Below, in pieces: positions 27,329 through 37,008 of a stretch of DNA of 57,661 nt. A program made the translations under genes and the position numbers. This DNA comes from an uncultured Methylocystaceae bacterium (lineage in GTDB: Bacteria > Pseudomonadota > Alphaproteobacteria > Rhizobiales > Beijerinckiaceae): NCBI GenBank assembly GCA_937870755.1, contig CALMZV010000183.1:1-57661 (forward strand), read 5' to 3'. How positions within the stretch are numbered: position 1 is the first letter of the stretch; each line of letters starts with the position of its first letter. The notes below the pieces were generated by a model that had not been told where the DNA came from, ran no database searches, and was given only the letters and a program-made list of their open reading frames with translations.

Positions 27329-27417
27329 GCCTTTCCCGCGCCCCCGGCTTCAGGAGAGCCGGTCGAGCGCGCCTTTCCCGCGCCCCCGGCTTCAGGAGAG
27401 CCGGTCGAGCGCGCCTT
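27329..27417. repeat. 42-bp tandem duplication of the valS 3' end
   Basis: Two identical 42-bp units (27329-27370 and 27371-27412) plus 5 bp of a third. On the valS strand each unit holds the last seven codons (ending LDRLS), the TGA stop and 18 bp after it. The second copy therefore carries a second in-frame LDRLS-stop. Each unit includes a hairpin CCGGCT-TCAGGAG-AGCCGG over the stop codon. Confidence 0.92.
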
Positions 27418-30172
27418 GCAGCTTCTCGATGCGCGCCTCGGCGTCCGCGAGCCGTTCGCGATTTTCCTCCACCACCTCTTCGGGCGCGCGCGCGAGGAAA
27501 TCGGCGTTGACGAGCTTCGCTTCGGTCTTTCTGGCGTCCGTCTCCAGCTTGCCGATTTCCTTGGTGAGCCGCGCCTTCTCCGCGGCGATGTCGATCATGC
27601 CGGCGAGCGGCAGCGCCGCGGTCATGCCGCGCACGATCATCTGCGCCGAACCCGCCGGCGCCTGGTCGACGAAGGAAATGTCGCCGAGCCGGGCGAGCCG
27701 CTTGAGCGTTTGCGACCACCGTTCGGCGCGCGCGCGCGTCTCGCCGTCGGCGCCGACCAGCGCCAGCGGCGCCTGCGCGGCCGCAGGCACGTTCATCTCC
27801 GCGCGCACCGAGCGCACCTCGCTCACGAGATCGACCAGCCAGCCGACCTCGCGCTCGGCCGCCGCGTCGCCCAGCCCGGACAGGTCCGGCCATTGGGACG
27901 TGACGAGCAGGGTCTCGCGCGCCGGCCCCGCCTCGCCCTTGATCGCCCAGAGTTCTTCCGTGAGGAACGGCATGAACGGGTGCAGCAGCTTGAAAATGAT
28001 GTCGAGCGTCCAGGCCGTCGTCGCGCGCGTTTCGTCCTTGGCGGCGCCGTCGTCGCCCTGCAACAGCGGCTTCGTCAGCTCCACATACCAGTCGCAGAAC
28101 ACGTTCCAGACGAACCGGTAGACGGCGTTCGCGGCGTCGTTGAAACGGAACGCCTCGAGCGCGCTGGTCGTCTCGGCGACCGCGGCGGCGGCCTCCCCCA
28201 CGATCCAGCGATTGATCGTCTCTTTGGCGCCCGCCGGATCGAAACCGGCGACGCGCGCGCAGCCGTTCATTTCGGCGAACCGCGACGCGTTCCACAATTT
28301 GGTGGCGAACGAGCGATAGCCGTCCACGCGCTGCGTCGACAGTTTGATGTCGCGCCCCTGCGCCGCCATCGCGGCCAGCGTGAAGCGCAGCGCGTCGGCG
28401 CCGTATTTGTCCGCAAGGTCGAGCGGGTCGATGACGTTGCCCTTCGACTTCGACATCTTGGCGCCCTTCTCGTCGCGGACGAGCGCGTGGATGTAGATGT
28501 CGCGGAACGGAACCTCCTTCATGAAATGAAGGCCCATCATCATCATGCGAGCGACCCAGAAGAAGATGATGTCGAAGCCGGTGACGAGCACGCTGGTGGG
28601 ATAGTAGCGCTGAAGCTCGGGCGTCTCGTCCGGCCAGCCGAGGGTGGAGAACGGCCAGAGCGCGGAGGAGAACCATGTATCGAGCACGTCTTCGTCGCGC
28701 GTGAGGAAGCCGTCCTGCAGCTGCGGATCGCCGGCGATGCGCCCGGCCTCCACATCGTCCATGATCTCGCGCGTGACGGCGTCCGCGAGCGCCTGCGTGA
28801 GCGCCTCCTCCTCCGTCTCCGCGACATAGACGCCGCCCCACGACGAATACCAGGCGGGGATCTGATGGCCCCACCACAACTGGCGCGACACGCACCACGG
28901 CTGGATGTTTTCGAGCCAGTCGAAATAGGTCTTTTCCCAGTTCTTCGGCGTAAAGACCGTTCTGCCGTCGCGCACGGCCGCCAGCGCCGGTTCGGCGAGC
29001 GTCTTGGCGTCGACATACCATTGCTCGGTGAGATAGGGCTCGATCACCACGTTCGAGCGATCGCCGTGCGGCGCCTGCAACACATGCGGCTCGATCTTGT
29101 CGACGAGCCCGCGCGCTTCCATCATCTCCACCACCAACGCGCGCGCCTTCTCGCGCGTGGCGCCGTGCAGCGCGTGGATCGTATCGACGAGTTCGGGGCT
29201 TTCCTCGACGCCCTCCACGAAGGCCTCGTTGTCCTTCAGCGCCATATGCGCCTGCGTGTCGAGAACGTTGACGAGCGGCAGGCCGTGGCGCCGCCCCACT
29301 TCGAAGTCGTTGAAGTCGTGCGCGGGCGTGATCTTCACCGCGCCCGTTCCCTTCTCGGGATCGGAATAGGCGTCCGCGACGATGGGAATGAGACGCCCCA
29401 CCAGCGGCAGCCGCACGCGCATGCCGTGCAGCGTGAGATAGCGCTCGTCGTCGGGATGCACCGCGACCGCCGTGTCGCCCAGCATCGTCTCGGGCCGCGT
29501 GGTGGCGACGACGATATGTCCGCCCGTCTCGCGACCCTCCGCATCCACGATCGGATATTTGAAATGCCAGAGATGGCCTTTCGTCTCGACCTGCACGACT
29601 TCCAGATCGGAGATTGCGGTCTGGAGCTTGGGGTCCCAGTTGACCAGGCGCTGGTCCTTGTAGACGAGCCCTGCGCGATAAAGCTCCACGAAAACCTTCG
29701 CGACCGCCTTCGACAGGCCGTCATCCATCGTGAACCGTTCGCGCGACCAGTCGCACGAGGCGCCGAGCCGCTTGAGCTGGCCGACGATGGCGCCGCCCGA
29801 TTCCGCCTTCCACGCCCACACGCGCTCGAGGAATTTCTCGCGCCCCATCTCGCGGCGCGACGGCTCCTTGCGTTCGGCGAGCTGACGCTCGACCACCATC
29901 TGGGTGGCGATGCCCGCATGGTCCGTGCCCGGCTGCCAGAGCACGTCGTTTCCGCGCATGCGCTCGAACCGGCACAGAATGTCCTGCAACGTGTTGTTGA
30001 GCGCATGGCCCATGTGCAGGCTGCCGGTGACGTTCGGCGGCGGAATGACGATGGAATAAGGCTTTCCGCCCGGCCGCCTGCCGGCGCCGGCCCTGAAGGC
30101 GCCGGCGGCCTCCCACGTTTGCGCGATGCGGGCCTCGACGGCCTTGGGATCGAAAGTCTTGTCCATGCTCAT
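27392..30172 (-). CDS. valS: Valyl-tRNA synthetase
   Basis: This 926-residue class I synthetase charges tRNA-Val. Visible features are the HIGH-type motif in PPNVTGSLHMGHA (about residues 43-55), the CP1 editing domain with VATTRPETMLGDTAVAV (about 225-240), WCVSRQLWWGHQIP, and the KMSKS loop GAKMSKSKGN. The anticodon-binding domain and a C-terminal coiled-coil arm (about 855-926) follow. Length is normal. The last codons and stop are duplicated downstream in a 42-bp tandem repeat; since 42 is a multiple of three, read-through of the stop would add 14 residues and reach another stop. Confidence 0.97.
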   Translation of the reverse strand: MSMDKTFDPKAVEARIAQTWEAAGAFRAGAGRRPGGKPYSIVIPPPNVTGSLHMGHALNNTLQDILCRFERMRGNDVLWQPGTDHAGIATQMVVERQLAERKEPSRREMGREKFLERVWAWKAESGGAIVGQLKRLGASCDWSRERFTMDDGLSKAVAKVFVELYRAGLVYKDQRLVNWDPKLQTAISDLEVVQVETKGHLWHFKYPIVDAEGRETGGHIVVATTRPETMLGDTAVAVHPDDERYLTLHGMRVRLPLVGRLIPIVADAYSDPEKGTGAVKITPAHDFNDFEVGRRHGLPLVNVLDTQAHMALKDNEAFVEGVEESPELVDTIHALHGATREKARALVVEMMEARGLVDKIEPHVLQAPHGDRSNVVIEPYLTEQWYVDAKTLAEPALAAVRDGRTVFTPKNWEKTYFDWLENIQPWCVSRQLWWGHQIPAWYSSWGGVYVAETEEEALTQALADAVTREIMDDVEAGRIAGDPQLQDGFLTRDEDVLDTWFSSALWPFSTLGWPDETPELQRYYPTSVLVTGFDIIFFWVARMMMMGLHFMKEVPFRDIYIHALVRDEKGAKMSKSKGNVIDPLDLADKYGADALRFTLAAMAAQGRDIKLSTQRVDGYRSFATKLWNASRFAEMNGCARVAGFDPAGAKETINRWIVGEAAAAVAETTSALEAFRFNDAANAVYRFVWNVFCDWYVELTKPLLQGDDGAAKDETRATTAWTLDIIFKLLHPFMPFLTEELWAIKGEAGPARETLLVTSQWPDLSGLGDAAAEREVGWLVDLVSEVRSVRAEMNVPAAAQAPLALVGADGETRARAERWSQTLKRLARLGDISFVDQAPAGSAQMIVRGMTAALPLAGMIDIAAEKARLTKEIGKLETDARKTEAKLVNADFLARAPEEVVEENRERLADAEARIEKLQGALDRLS

Positions 30173-30253
30173 GACGGCACGGTTTAGCCGCGTTGGGCGC
30201 GCGAGTCAGCCCTCGTCGCTCAGGATTTTCGCGTCGCAGAATGCGCCACGCGC

Positions 30254-30386
30254 CCCACCCTCCCCTTCATGGGGGAGGGGTGTCGCCGCAGGCGACGGGC
30301 GGGGTCCGGGCGTCCATCGGTGGATGCCGCAGCCCCTTGCCCCATCCGGTCGCCGCGCGACCGCCTTCCCGATGAAGGGGAAGGAG
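30254..30386. repeat. Intergenic palindromic mosaic element (RIME/REP-like)
   Basis: The gap between valS and eno holds three stem-loops: CACCCTCCCC with GGGGAGGGGTG (30256-30282), TCGCC-GCA-GGCGA (30283-30295) and CCTTCCC with GGGAAGG (30364-30384). The C-rich and G-rich arms resemble the widespread intergenic mosaic elements of Rhizobiales. Similar arms recur at 52619-52738 and 54260-54295. It follows the eno stop and may end its mRNA. Confidence 0.6.
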
Positions 30387-30406
30387 GCGCAGCGGGATCC
30401 GCGCTC

Positions 30407-31744
<1,338 letters not shown>

Positions 31745-31806
31745 TCAAACGTCACCGCGAAAGGGTATAGGCGACACGCACGCGGCGGCCGGGCGGCGCT
31801 TGCATC

Positions 31807-32481
31807 CTACTCGGCGGCCACCAGCGTGCTTCGAGAGTGGTTGGAGTAGGTCGGCCAGTCCGGGCGATATTTGTCGTTCGCTTGATTTCCCCAACTCGTC
31901 CAGCCGCGCCTTTGGCCGCGAGCGAACAGCTCGATAAAGGGCCCGGGAGAGCAAGCTTCGATCAGCCCATACTGTTGGTCGGGCTTACGGGAATGCTCCC
32001 GCTTGCGTTCTGCGATGAAATTGACCTGTCTGCGGCCGGGAGCCAGCGTCCTCGCATTCTTTCCGCGAACTCCGAACAGGATGATCTCGGTCACATTTCT
32101 GAAATAGAACCCGACTCCTCGTCCATCGGAGCCGCCATCGAGCCGCGTCTTGTGCCAGATGAGATTCGACTTGTATGCGAACCCCCAAGCCCTCATGACC
32201 TCCAGCGCATCGGGCAGGAGCGCGTTGGGCGTCCACAAATATAGGTGCGAGGTCGGCGCTGCGATCTCCGCCACCGGTAGCGCGCAAATCTCTTCCAGCT
32301 TCATGGTGCCATATCGAGACAAGCGGCGATGCTCAGGCGCCATTTTCCCCGTGCGATTGACAAACTGCCAAGGGGGGTCCGCGAGAATGGTGGCGAACCG
32401 CTTCCCATGGGCCGCGTCGAGCAGATCCTTGCGCAAGTCAAGACTCAACGAATTTCCCCGTTCCTCAAGCGTTTTCATCAT
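31807..32481 (-). CDS. MT-A70 family DNA adenine methyltransferase of a type II R-M system
   Basis: The 224-residue protein has the MT-A70 catalytic motif DPPW (residues 35-38, in ILADPPWQF) and the downstream signatures SHLYLWTPNALLPDALEV, SNLIWHKTR and GFYFRNVTEIILFG. MT-A70 enzymes make N6-methyladenine; bacterial members often belong to restriction systems (M.MunI is one example). It starts with ATG inside the 3' end of the nuclease gene, overlapping it by 17 bp. Base composition is lower in GC (near 55% by eye) than in flanking genes. It presumably protects the host from its partner nuclease. Confidence 0.88.
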   Translation of the reverse strand: MMKTLEERGNSLSLDLRKDLLDAAHGKRFATILADPPWQFVNRTGKMAPEHRRLSRYGTMKLEEICALPVAEIAAPTSHLYLWTPNALLPDALEVMRAWGFAYKSNLIWHKTRLDGGSDGRGVGFYFRNVTEIILFGVRGKNARTLAPGRRQVNFIAERKREHSRKPDQQYGLIEACSPGPFIELFARGQRRGWTSWGNQANDKYRPDWPTYSNHSRSTLVAAE

Positions 32482-33058
32482 ACAGCCTGGCGCTGATTCC
32501 GAAAACCAGAATTGGGCAGCCGCCGCCGCCGCCACCCTCTATGCGCGGCAGCAGCTTGCTCATGTGTGTGGTTGAATTGCCATAGCTCGGCCCTTTGCCA
32601 AGGGCGTTGAATATGGATTGCAGCTCGTCGCACCGTGTGACGATCACCCCGACGTCGATCGCTCTGAGGTCGAACAACAACCGAAAGTTGTTGAGATCGC
32701 GATCGTAGAACGGATCCTTGTTGTTCCATTCGATTTCGAGGGCGACCTGGTTCTTGTAGCAGTCGATCTTGTGTGTCGGAGATTCGACCGTTCGTTCGTC
32801 CAGCTTGATCGCCGTTCGGAATTGCTTCTCCACCCAACCGCGCTTGTGAAATGGCCCGTCAAGCGCCTTCGAGAGATCCGATCTGTTGCCGCCCGGGGCC
32901 ATAATCTTGGAGCGCGGCAGCCTGAAAGTTCCGAGCACGTCCAGAATGTCCTGCCACTCGCTCGGATAGGCGGTCGACAGCACGCCGGCCGCATTGCGCC
33001 ATTCGTGCACTTCGTAAAGGCTGGCAATGTTGGGCGGGACGAGATGCTTGGTCGACAC
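32465..33058 (-). CDS. BglII/BstYI-like type II restriction endonuclease
   Basis: The 197-residue product matches the BglII-type PD-(D/E)XK nucleases. The spacing D-x8-E-x-E at Asp99, Glu108 and Glu110 (within DCYKNQVALEIEWNNKD) parallels Asp84, Glu93 and Gln95 of BglII, with Glu in place of Gln. A helix-rich N-terminus, FRLLFDLRAIDVGVIVTRC, and a C-terminal strand CPILVFGISARLY preceded by six Gly (175-180) complete it. BglII-family enzymes cut GATC-centred sites, so such a site is plausible but not shown. The GTG start at 33058 has no strong ribosome site. A 60-bp stretch at the junction with the methylase is 50% GC, which suggests transfer. Confidence 0.8.
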   Translation of the reverse strand: MSTKHLVPPNIASLYEVHEWRNAAGVLSTAYPSEWQDILDVLGTFRLPRSKIMAPGGNRSDLSKALDGPFHKRGWVEKQFRTAIKLDERTVESPTHKIDCYKNQVALEIEWNNKDPFYDRDLNNFRLLFDLRAIDVGVIVTRCDELQSIFNALGKGPSYGNSTTHMSKLLPRIEGGGGGGCPILVFGISARLYDENA

Positions 33059-33187
33059 GCGTCAATGATGATCGAAGGCGCTGATTCGCAAAAGCGCAAC
33101 AAAGGCCGAAACGAAACGGCCCTGCCTGCGGAATAGCGCAGCCAACGCTAACATTCTGACTTTGCTGTTTTTTCGTGCGTCCTGACC

Positions 33188-33212
33188 GGAACCTCTCCGC
33201 CCCCGGCCGGTT
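33188..33212 (+). promoter_or_regulatory. Candidate EcfG-type general stress promoter upstream of csbD
   Basis: GGAAC (33188-33192) and GGTT (33209-33212) are separated by 16 bp. The alphaproteobacterial EcfG sigma factor consensus is GGAAC-N16/17-CGTT, so one base of the -10 part differs. It lies about 120 bp before a CsbD gene, a typical member of EcfG regulons. This is only a motif match. The rest of the 276-bp gap (33059-33334) shows no gene. Confidence 0.4.
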
Positions 33213-33334
33213 TACTGGACGAGCGTGACGGCCGCACGCCGCGGACGTTCGCTGGCGACAATCTTATCGCTTTCGGATTCGTCGAACGCGCCTGGGCGCG
33301 AACGCTGGATCACGCTTTGACCAGGGAGAGGCAC

Positions 33335-33532
33335 ATGAATTGGGATCGCATCGAGGGCAACTGGAAACAGATGTCCGGCAAGATCAAGGAACAGTGGGGC
33401 AAGCTGACGGACGACGATCTCACCGAGATCGCGGGCAAGCGCGATCAGCTCGCGGGCCGGCTGCAGGAACGCTACGGCTACACCAAAGAGCAGGCCGAAA
33501 AAGAGCTGAACGACTATTTCGAGCGGATCTGA
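33335..33532 (+). CDS. CsbD family stress-response protein
   Basis: The 65-residue protein is a canonical CsbD-like protein: MNWDRIEGNWKQMSGKIKEQWGKLTDDDL followed by the GKRDQLAGRLQERYGY helix and KEQAEKELNDYF. These small helical proteins are induced by general stress in many bacteria; the biochemical role is unknown. GGGAGAGG lies 4-11 nt before the ATG. It opens a trio with an EF-hand protein and a YflT-like protein. Confidence 0.92.
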   Translation: MNWDRIEGNWKQMSGKIKEQWGKLTDDDLTEIAGKRDQLAGRLQERYGYTKEQAEKELNDYFERI

Positions 33533-33605
33533 AGCGCCGCGCGCTCGCGCCGCACCAGGCGCGAGCCAGCGCTCCGTTCGTCCATCCATCCGAGGAAATC
33601 ATTCG

Positions 33606-34178
33606 ATGAATAAACCGCTTCTATTCGTGGCGACGGCCGCGCTCGGCCTTGCTTTGGGCGCGCCTGCGTTTGCGCAGACGAGCGCGCCGGCGGCCAACCC
33701 GCCCGCCGCGCCCTCCACGGCGCCCGCCGTCAATCCGTCGCAGGCCAATGCGCCCGCGGCCAACATGCCCGCCAGCGCCGGCGCCCGCGCCGTATCGGAC
33801 GCCGAATGCGCGACTGCCTGGAAGACGGCCGACAAGAATAACGACGGCTTCGTCACCACTGACGAGGCCGCCCGCTACCTGTCGGCGTCGCGCGTCGGCG
33901 GCCGCACGATCGCCGGCGACCGGCTGGCTCAGGCCGATTTCATGACCGATTGCCAAGCCGGCCGCTACCTCGCCAGCGCCAACGATCCGGGCGCGCCGTT
34001 GAAGGGCGCCAACAGCTTCACCGAAGGCCAGGCCAAGGAACGCGCGATGGCGCGAGGCTTCTCCGATGTCTCGACGCTCAACAAGGACGGCGATGGCATC
34101 TGGCGCGGCACGGCCTCGCACGACGGCAAGAAGGTCAACATCGCGATCGATTTCAAGGGCAACGTCGTCGCCAACTGA
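33606..34178 (+). CDS. Exported protein with an EF-hand loop
   Basis: The 190-residue protein has a signal peptide (1-23, APAFAQ), a Pro/Ala/Asn-rich linker (about 25-60), and one canonical 12-residue calcium loop DKNNDGFVTTDE (residues 76-87). A second, degenerate loop NKDGDGIWRG lies near residue 155. The C-terminus ends with a strand pair KVNIAIDFKGNVVAN. Calcium binding is likely for the first loop; the role is unknown. It lies 73 bp after csbD and 35 bp before the YflT-like gene, suggesting a stress operon. Confidence 0.78.
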   Translation: MNKPLLFVATAALGLALGAPAFAQTSAPAANPPAAPSTAPAVNPSQANAPAANMPASAGARAVSDAECATAWKTADKNNDGFVTTDEAARYLSASRVGGRTIAGDRLAQADFMTDCQAGRYLASANDPGAPLKGANSFTEGQAKERAMARGFSDVSTLNKDGDGIWRGTASHDGKKVNIAIDFKGNVVAN

Positions 34179-34213
34179 CGCGACGCTCCCCAACACGTGA
34201 GAGGGAATGAAAC

Positions 34214-34798
34214 ATGGCGGTTATCACCCGGGTCTATGACACATACGCACACGCCAGGCAGGTTGTCGCCGATGTCGAAACGGCCGGCGTTCCGACCGAT
34301 GACGTGAGCCTGCTCGCCAACAAACATGTCAGCGACGCATATGACGACGTCGAGGATGTTTCGGCCGCCGGCAGCGGCGCCGGCGCGGGCGCGGCGATCG
34401 GCGGCGGCGCCGGATTGCTCGCCGGCCTCGGCATGCTGGCGATCCCCGGTCTGGGGCCGGTGGTGGCGGCCGGCTGGCTGGCGGCCACGGCCGTCGGCGC
34501 GGCGGCCGGCGCCGTCGCAGGCGGCCTGATCGGCGCGCTCGTGGGCGCGGGCGTTTCGGAATCCGACGCGCATGTCTATGCCGAAACGGTGCGACGCGGC
34601 GGCACGATGGTCACCGTGCGCGCGCCCGACAGCCGGGCGAGCGAGATCGAGGCCATCATGGATCGCCACGGTCCGATCGACATCGCCGCGCGCGGCGAGG
34701 CGTATCGCAGCAGCGGCTGGACGAAATTCGACCCTGGCGCCGAGCCCTATCGTCCCAGCCAGGCCGAACTCGAACGCATGCGCCGGGATTACGTTTGA
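34214..34798 (+). CDS. YflT-like general stress protein with glycine-zipper hydrophobic core
   Basis: The 194-residue protein starts with a ferredoxin-like domain typical of general stress protein 17M/YflT (ITRVYDTYAHARQVVADVETAGVPTDDVSLLAN). A long Gly/Ala-rich hydrophobic segment (about 53-115, GAGAAIGGGAGLLAG and later AGAVAGGLIGALVG) forms a glycine zipper likely to insert in membrane. A strand pair GGTMVTVRAPD and a C-terminal polar tail follow. GAGAGGGAA precedes the ATG. It is the last gene of the stress trio. Confidence 0.82.
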   Translation: MAVITRVYDTYAHARQVVADVETAGVPTDDVSLLANKHVSDAYDDVEDVSAAGSGAGAGAAIGGGAGLLAGLGMLAIPGLGPVVAAGWLAATAVGAAAGAVAGGLIGALVGAGVSESDAHVYAETVRRGGTMVTVRAPDSRASEIEAIMDRHGPIDIAARGEAYRSSGWTKFDPGAEPYRPSQAELERMRRDYV

Positions 34799-34901
34799 CG
34801 CGACAAGGACCGGCGCCCTTCAACGGGGCGCCGGCATTACGGGTTGCACGGCTCGTGCGGGTAGGCGATCCTTCGCCCATTCTTACGATCCGGGGCCGAA
34901 A

Positions 34902-35750
34902 ATGTCGCAAGCCGCGCAAGCCGCAACCACAGCGCAAACAACTCCCGCAACGCTCGCCGCGCCCTTGCTGCGGGTGGAGCGTCGCGCCGACGGCGTGGCG
35001 CTCGTCACGCTGGCGCGTCCGCGCGCGCGCAATGCGCTTTCCATCGCCATGCTCGACGCGCTCACCGAAACCTTCGCCGATCTCGGCGCGGACCATGGCG
35101 TGCGCGCCATCGTGCTGGCGGGCGAAGGGCCGGTGTTCTCCTCCGGGCACGATCTGAAAGAGATCACCGCCGCGCGGGCGAACGCGGACAGGGGCGCCGC
35201 CTTTTTCGAGGACACGCTCGCGCGCTGCGCGCGTTTCATGCAATCGCTGCTGACAAATCCCAAGGCGATCATCGCGGCGGTCGAAGGCGTCGCCACGGCC
35301 GCCGGCTGCCAGCTCGTCGCCTCGTGCGATCTGGCGGTCGCGGGCGATAAGGCGCGGTTCTGCACGCCGGGCGTCAACATCGGCCTGTTCTGTTCAACGC
35401 CGATGGTCGCGCTGTCGCGCAACCTGTCGCGCAAACACGCGATGGAGATGCTGTTGCTGGGCGACATGGTGGATGCGCTCGAGGCGCATCGCTTCGGTCT
35501 GGTCAATCGCGTCGTTGCTGAAGGCGCGGCGCTGGAGACGGCGCTCGCCATGGCCGCGCAGATCGCCTCCAAGTCCACGCACACCGTCCGCATCGGCAAA
35601 CGCGCCTTCTACGAACAGGTGGAAATGCCCGTGCGCGAAGCCTATCTGCACGCCGGTCGCGCGATGGCCGAAAACCTCATGGCGCGCGATGCGGAAGAAG
35701 GCGTTTCGGCGCTGCTGGCCAAACGCGCGCCGGAATGGCGCGACTGCTGA
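34902..35750 (+). CDS. Crotonase-fold (enoyl-CoA hydratase/isomerase family) protein
   Basis: The 282-residue protein has the crotonase core: RPRARNALSIAMLDAL, oxyanion-hole segment FSSGHDLKE, and GVATAAGCQLVASCDLAVA followed by FCTPGVNIGLF. It most resembles the ECHDC3-type subgroup. The two catalytic glutamates of true enoyl-CoA hydratase (in GGGCEL and PEI motifs) are replaced here by Gln (AAGCQL) and Gly (PGVNIG), so hydratase activity is doubtful although a CoA thioester is probably bound. The ATG at 34902 was chosen by family length. Its stop overlaps the next start (TGATG). Confidence 0.85.
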   Translation: MSQAAQAATTAQTTPATLAAPLLRVERRADGVALVTLARPRARNALSIAMLDALTETFADLGADHGVRAIVLAGEGPVFSSGHDLKEITAARANADRGAAFFEDTLARCARFMQSLLTNPKAIIAAVEGVATAAGCQLVASCDLAVAGDKARFCTPGVNIGLFCSTPMVALSRNLSRKHAMEMLLLGDMVDALEAHRFGLVNRVVAEGAALETALAMAAQIASKSTHTVRIGKRAFYEQVEMPVREAYLHAGRAMAENLMARDAEEGVSALLAKRAPEWRDC

Positions 35751-36484
35751 TGCGCGCAGCGTCCTGTCTCGCGGCGGCGCTGATGGCCGCCCCGGCCTGT
35801 GCGCAAAGCCCCGATCCTTCGCTTGTCGCGCTCGCCGGCTCATTGCGCGCGGCGGTCGCGGCGCGCGACGCCGCGGCCATCGAATCCGCCCTGTCCGCGC
35901 GTTTCGTCGCGCTCGAATGTTCGGGCGATCCGTTGAAACCCTGCGCGCCCGGCAAGGCGAAGACGCTCGGCGCGAAATCCCTGTCGCCGGCGGACCGGCT
36001 GCGCCTTGCGATCTGCTGCGACGGCAAGCCGGCGCCCGACACCCCGCGCGCCGAACAATACGAGACCCTGTTCGCCGTGCTCGGCGCCACGCTGTCTGAA
36101 AGTTTCGCGCCCAACCCGGACGACCGAAAGGCGGTCTGCTCGCCGGCCCTGCCGGCCTTCGACCGTGCGAAAGCCGCGAGGGCCGTGAAGGCGGCGGGCG
36201 CGGAGCCTGAAAATCTGCGCATCGCCGGCGCGGAGATTGCGCTGCGCGCGCAGCCCTCGGCCGAAGCGCCGGTGGTGCGCGCGCTGCAGGTCGGCGAAGT
36301 GGCGCCGCTCGTCACCGACCTGACGTCGCAGACGCCGGCCGGCTGGACCGCCGTCGGCGTCGGCGCCGGACGCGCGCTCTACACCAACGCGCTCGGCCTC
36401 GAGGAACTCACGCCCGCCGCGCTCTGCTTCGGCAAGGAAGGCGCCGGCTGGCGCATCGTCTACGCAATCCAGAGGGGCGGCTGA
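35750..36484 (+). CDS. Exported protein with SH3-like domain
   Basis: The 244-residue product has a short signal peptide ending APACAQ and a C-terminal bacterial SH3-like domain (about 165-225: LRIAGAEIALRAQPSAEAPVVRALQVGEVAPLV then GWTAVGVGAGRALYTNALGL). The central part (about 25-160) contains several Cys and matches no domain I know. I chose the ATG sharing one base with the upstream stop (TGATG) because the next junction uses the same arrangement; an ATG at 35735 would add five residues to the signal peptide. It is probably periplasmic. Confidence 0.72.
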   Translation: MRAASCLAAALMAAPACAQSPDPSLVALAGSLRAAVAARDAAAIESALSARFVALECSGDPLKPCAPGKAKTLGAKSLSPADRLRLAICCDGKPAPDTPRAEQYETLFAVLGATLSESFAPNPDDRKAVCSPALPAFDRAKAARAVKAAGAEPENLRIAGAEIALRAQPSAEAPVVRALQVGEVAPLVTDLTSQTPAGWTAVGVGAGRALYTNALGLEELTPAALCFGKEGAGWRIVYAIQRGG

Positions 36485-37008
36485 TGTCGGACGACGAACG
36501 CTACGACGACGACTTCATCCGGCGCATTCTCGCGCGCACGCGGCGTATCGCGATGGTCGGCGTGTCGGCCAATTCCGCCCGGCCCTCGTGGTTCGTCATG
36601 AAATATCTCCAGGCGCGCGGCTTTCGCGTCTATCCGGTCAATCCGGGTCTTGCGGGCCAGACGCTGCACGGCATGGATGTCGTCGCGCGGCTCGCCGACA
36701 TCTCCGCGCCGATCGACATGGTCGACATTTTTCGCGGCAGCGAGGCGGCGGGCCAGGTGGTGGACGAGGCGCTCGAACTCGATCCCCTGCCCCGCACGAT
36801 CTGGATGCAATTGACCGTGCGCAACGATGCGGCCGCCGCCAGGGCGCGCGCGCGCGGCGTGGACGTGGTCATGAACCGCTGTCCGAAAATCGAATACGGA
36901 CGGCTGTCGGGCGAGATCGGCTGGAACGGCGTCAACTCCGGCGTCATCAGCGCGAAGAAACCGGCGATGGGGGCGGGCTTCCAGAAATTCACGCTGCCTC
37001 GTGAGTGA
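36484..37008 (+). CDS. CoA-binding domain protein (YccU family)
   Basis: This 174-residue protein is a stand-alone CoA-binding Rossmann domain: RRIAMVGVSANSARPSWFVMKYL, then GFRVYPVNPG, DMVDIFRG and the conserved MNRCPKIEYGRL near the C-terminus. Homologues such as YccU bind CoA or CoA thioesters, with unknown function. Its start overlaps the previous stop (TGATG), and its last 8 bp overlap the GTG start of the MFS gene, so translation is coupled through this run. Confidence 0.88.
   Translation: MSDDERYDDDFIRRILARTRRIAMVGVSANSARPSWFVMKYLQARGFRVYPVNPGLAGQTLHGMDVVARLADISAPIDMVDIFRGSEAAGQVVDEALELDPLPRTIWMQLTVRNDAAAARARARGVDVVMNRCPKIEYGRLSGEIGWNGVNSGVISAKKPAMGAGFQKFTLPRE

Noticed and set aside
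27191-30187. 998-codon plus-strand frame opposite valS
   Set aside because: It is antisense to valS, which has all synthetase motifs; the shadow product is low-complexity.
32520-32537. GCC-triplet run at the nuclease C-terminus as a phase-variable tract
   Set aside because: Triplet slippage would change only the number of Gly residues and not the frame.
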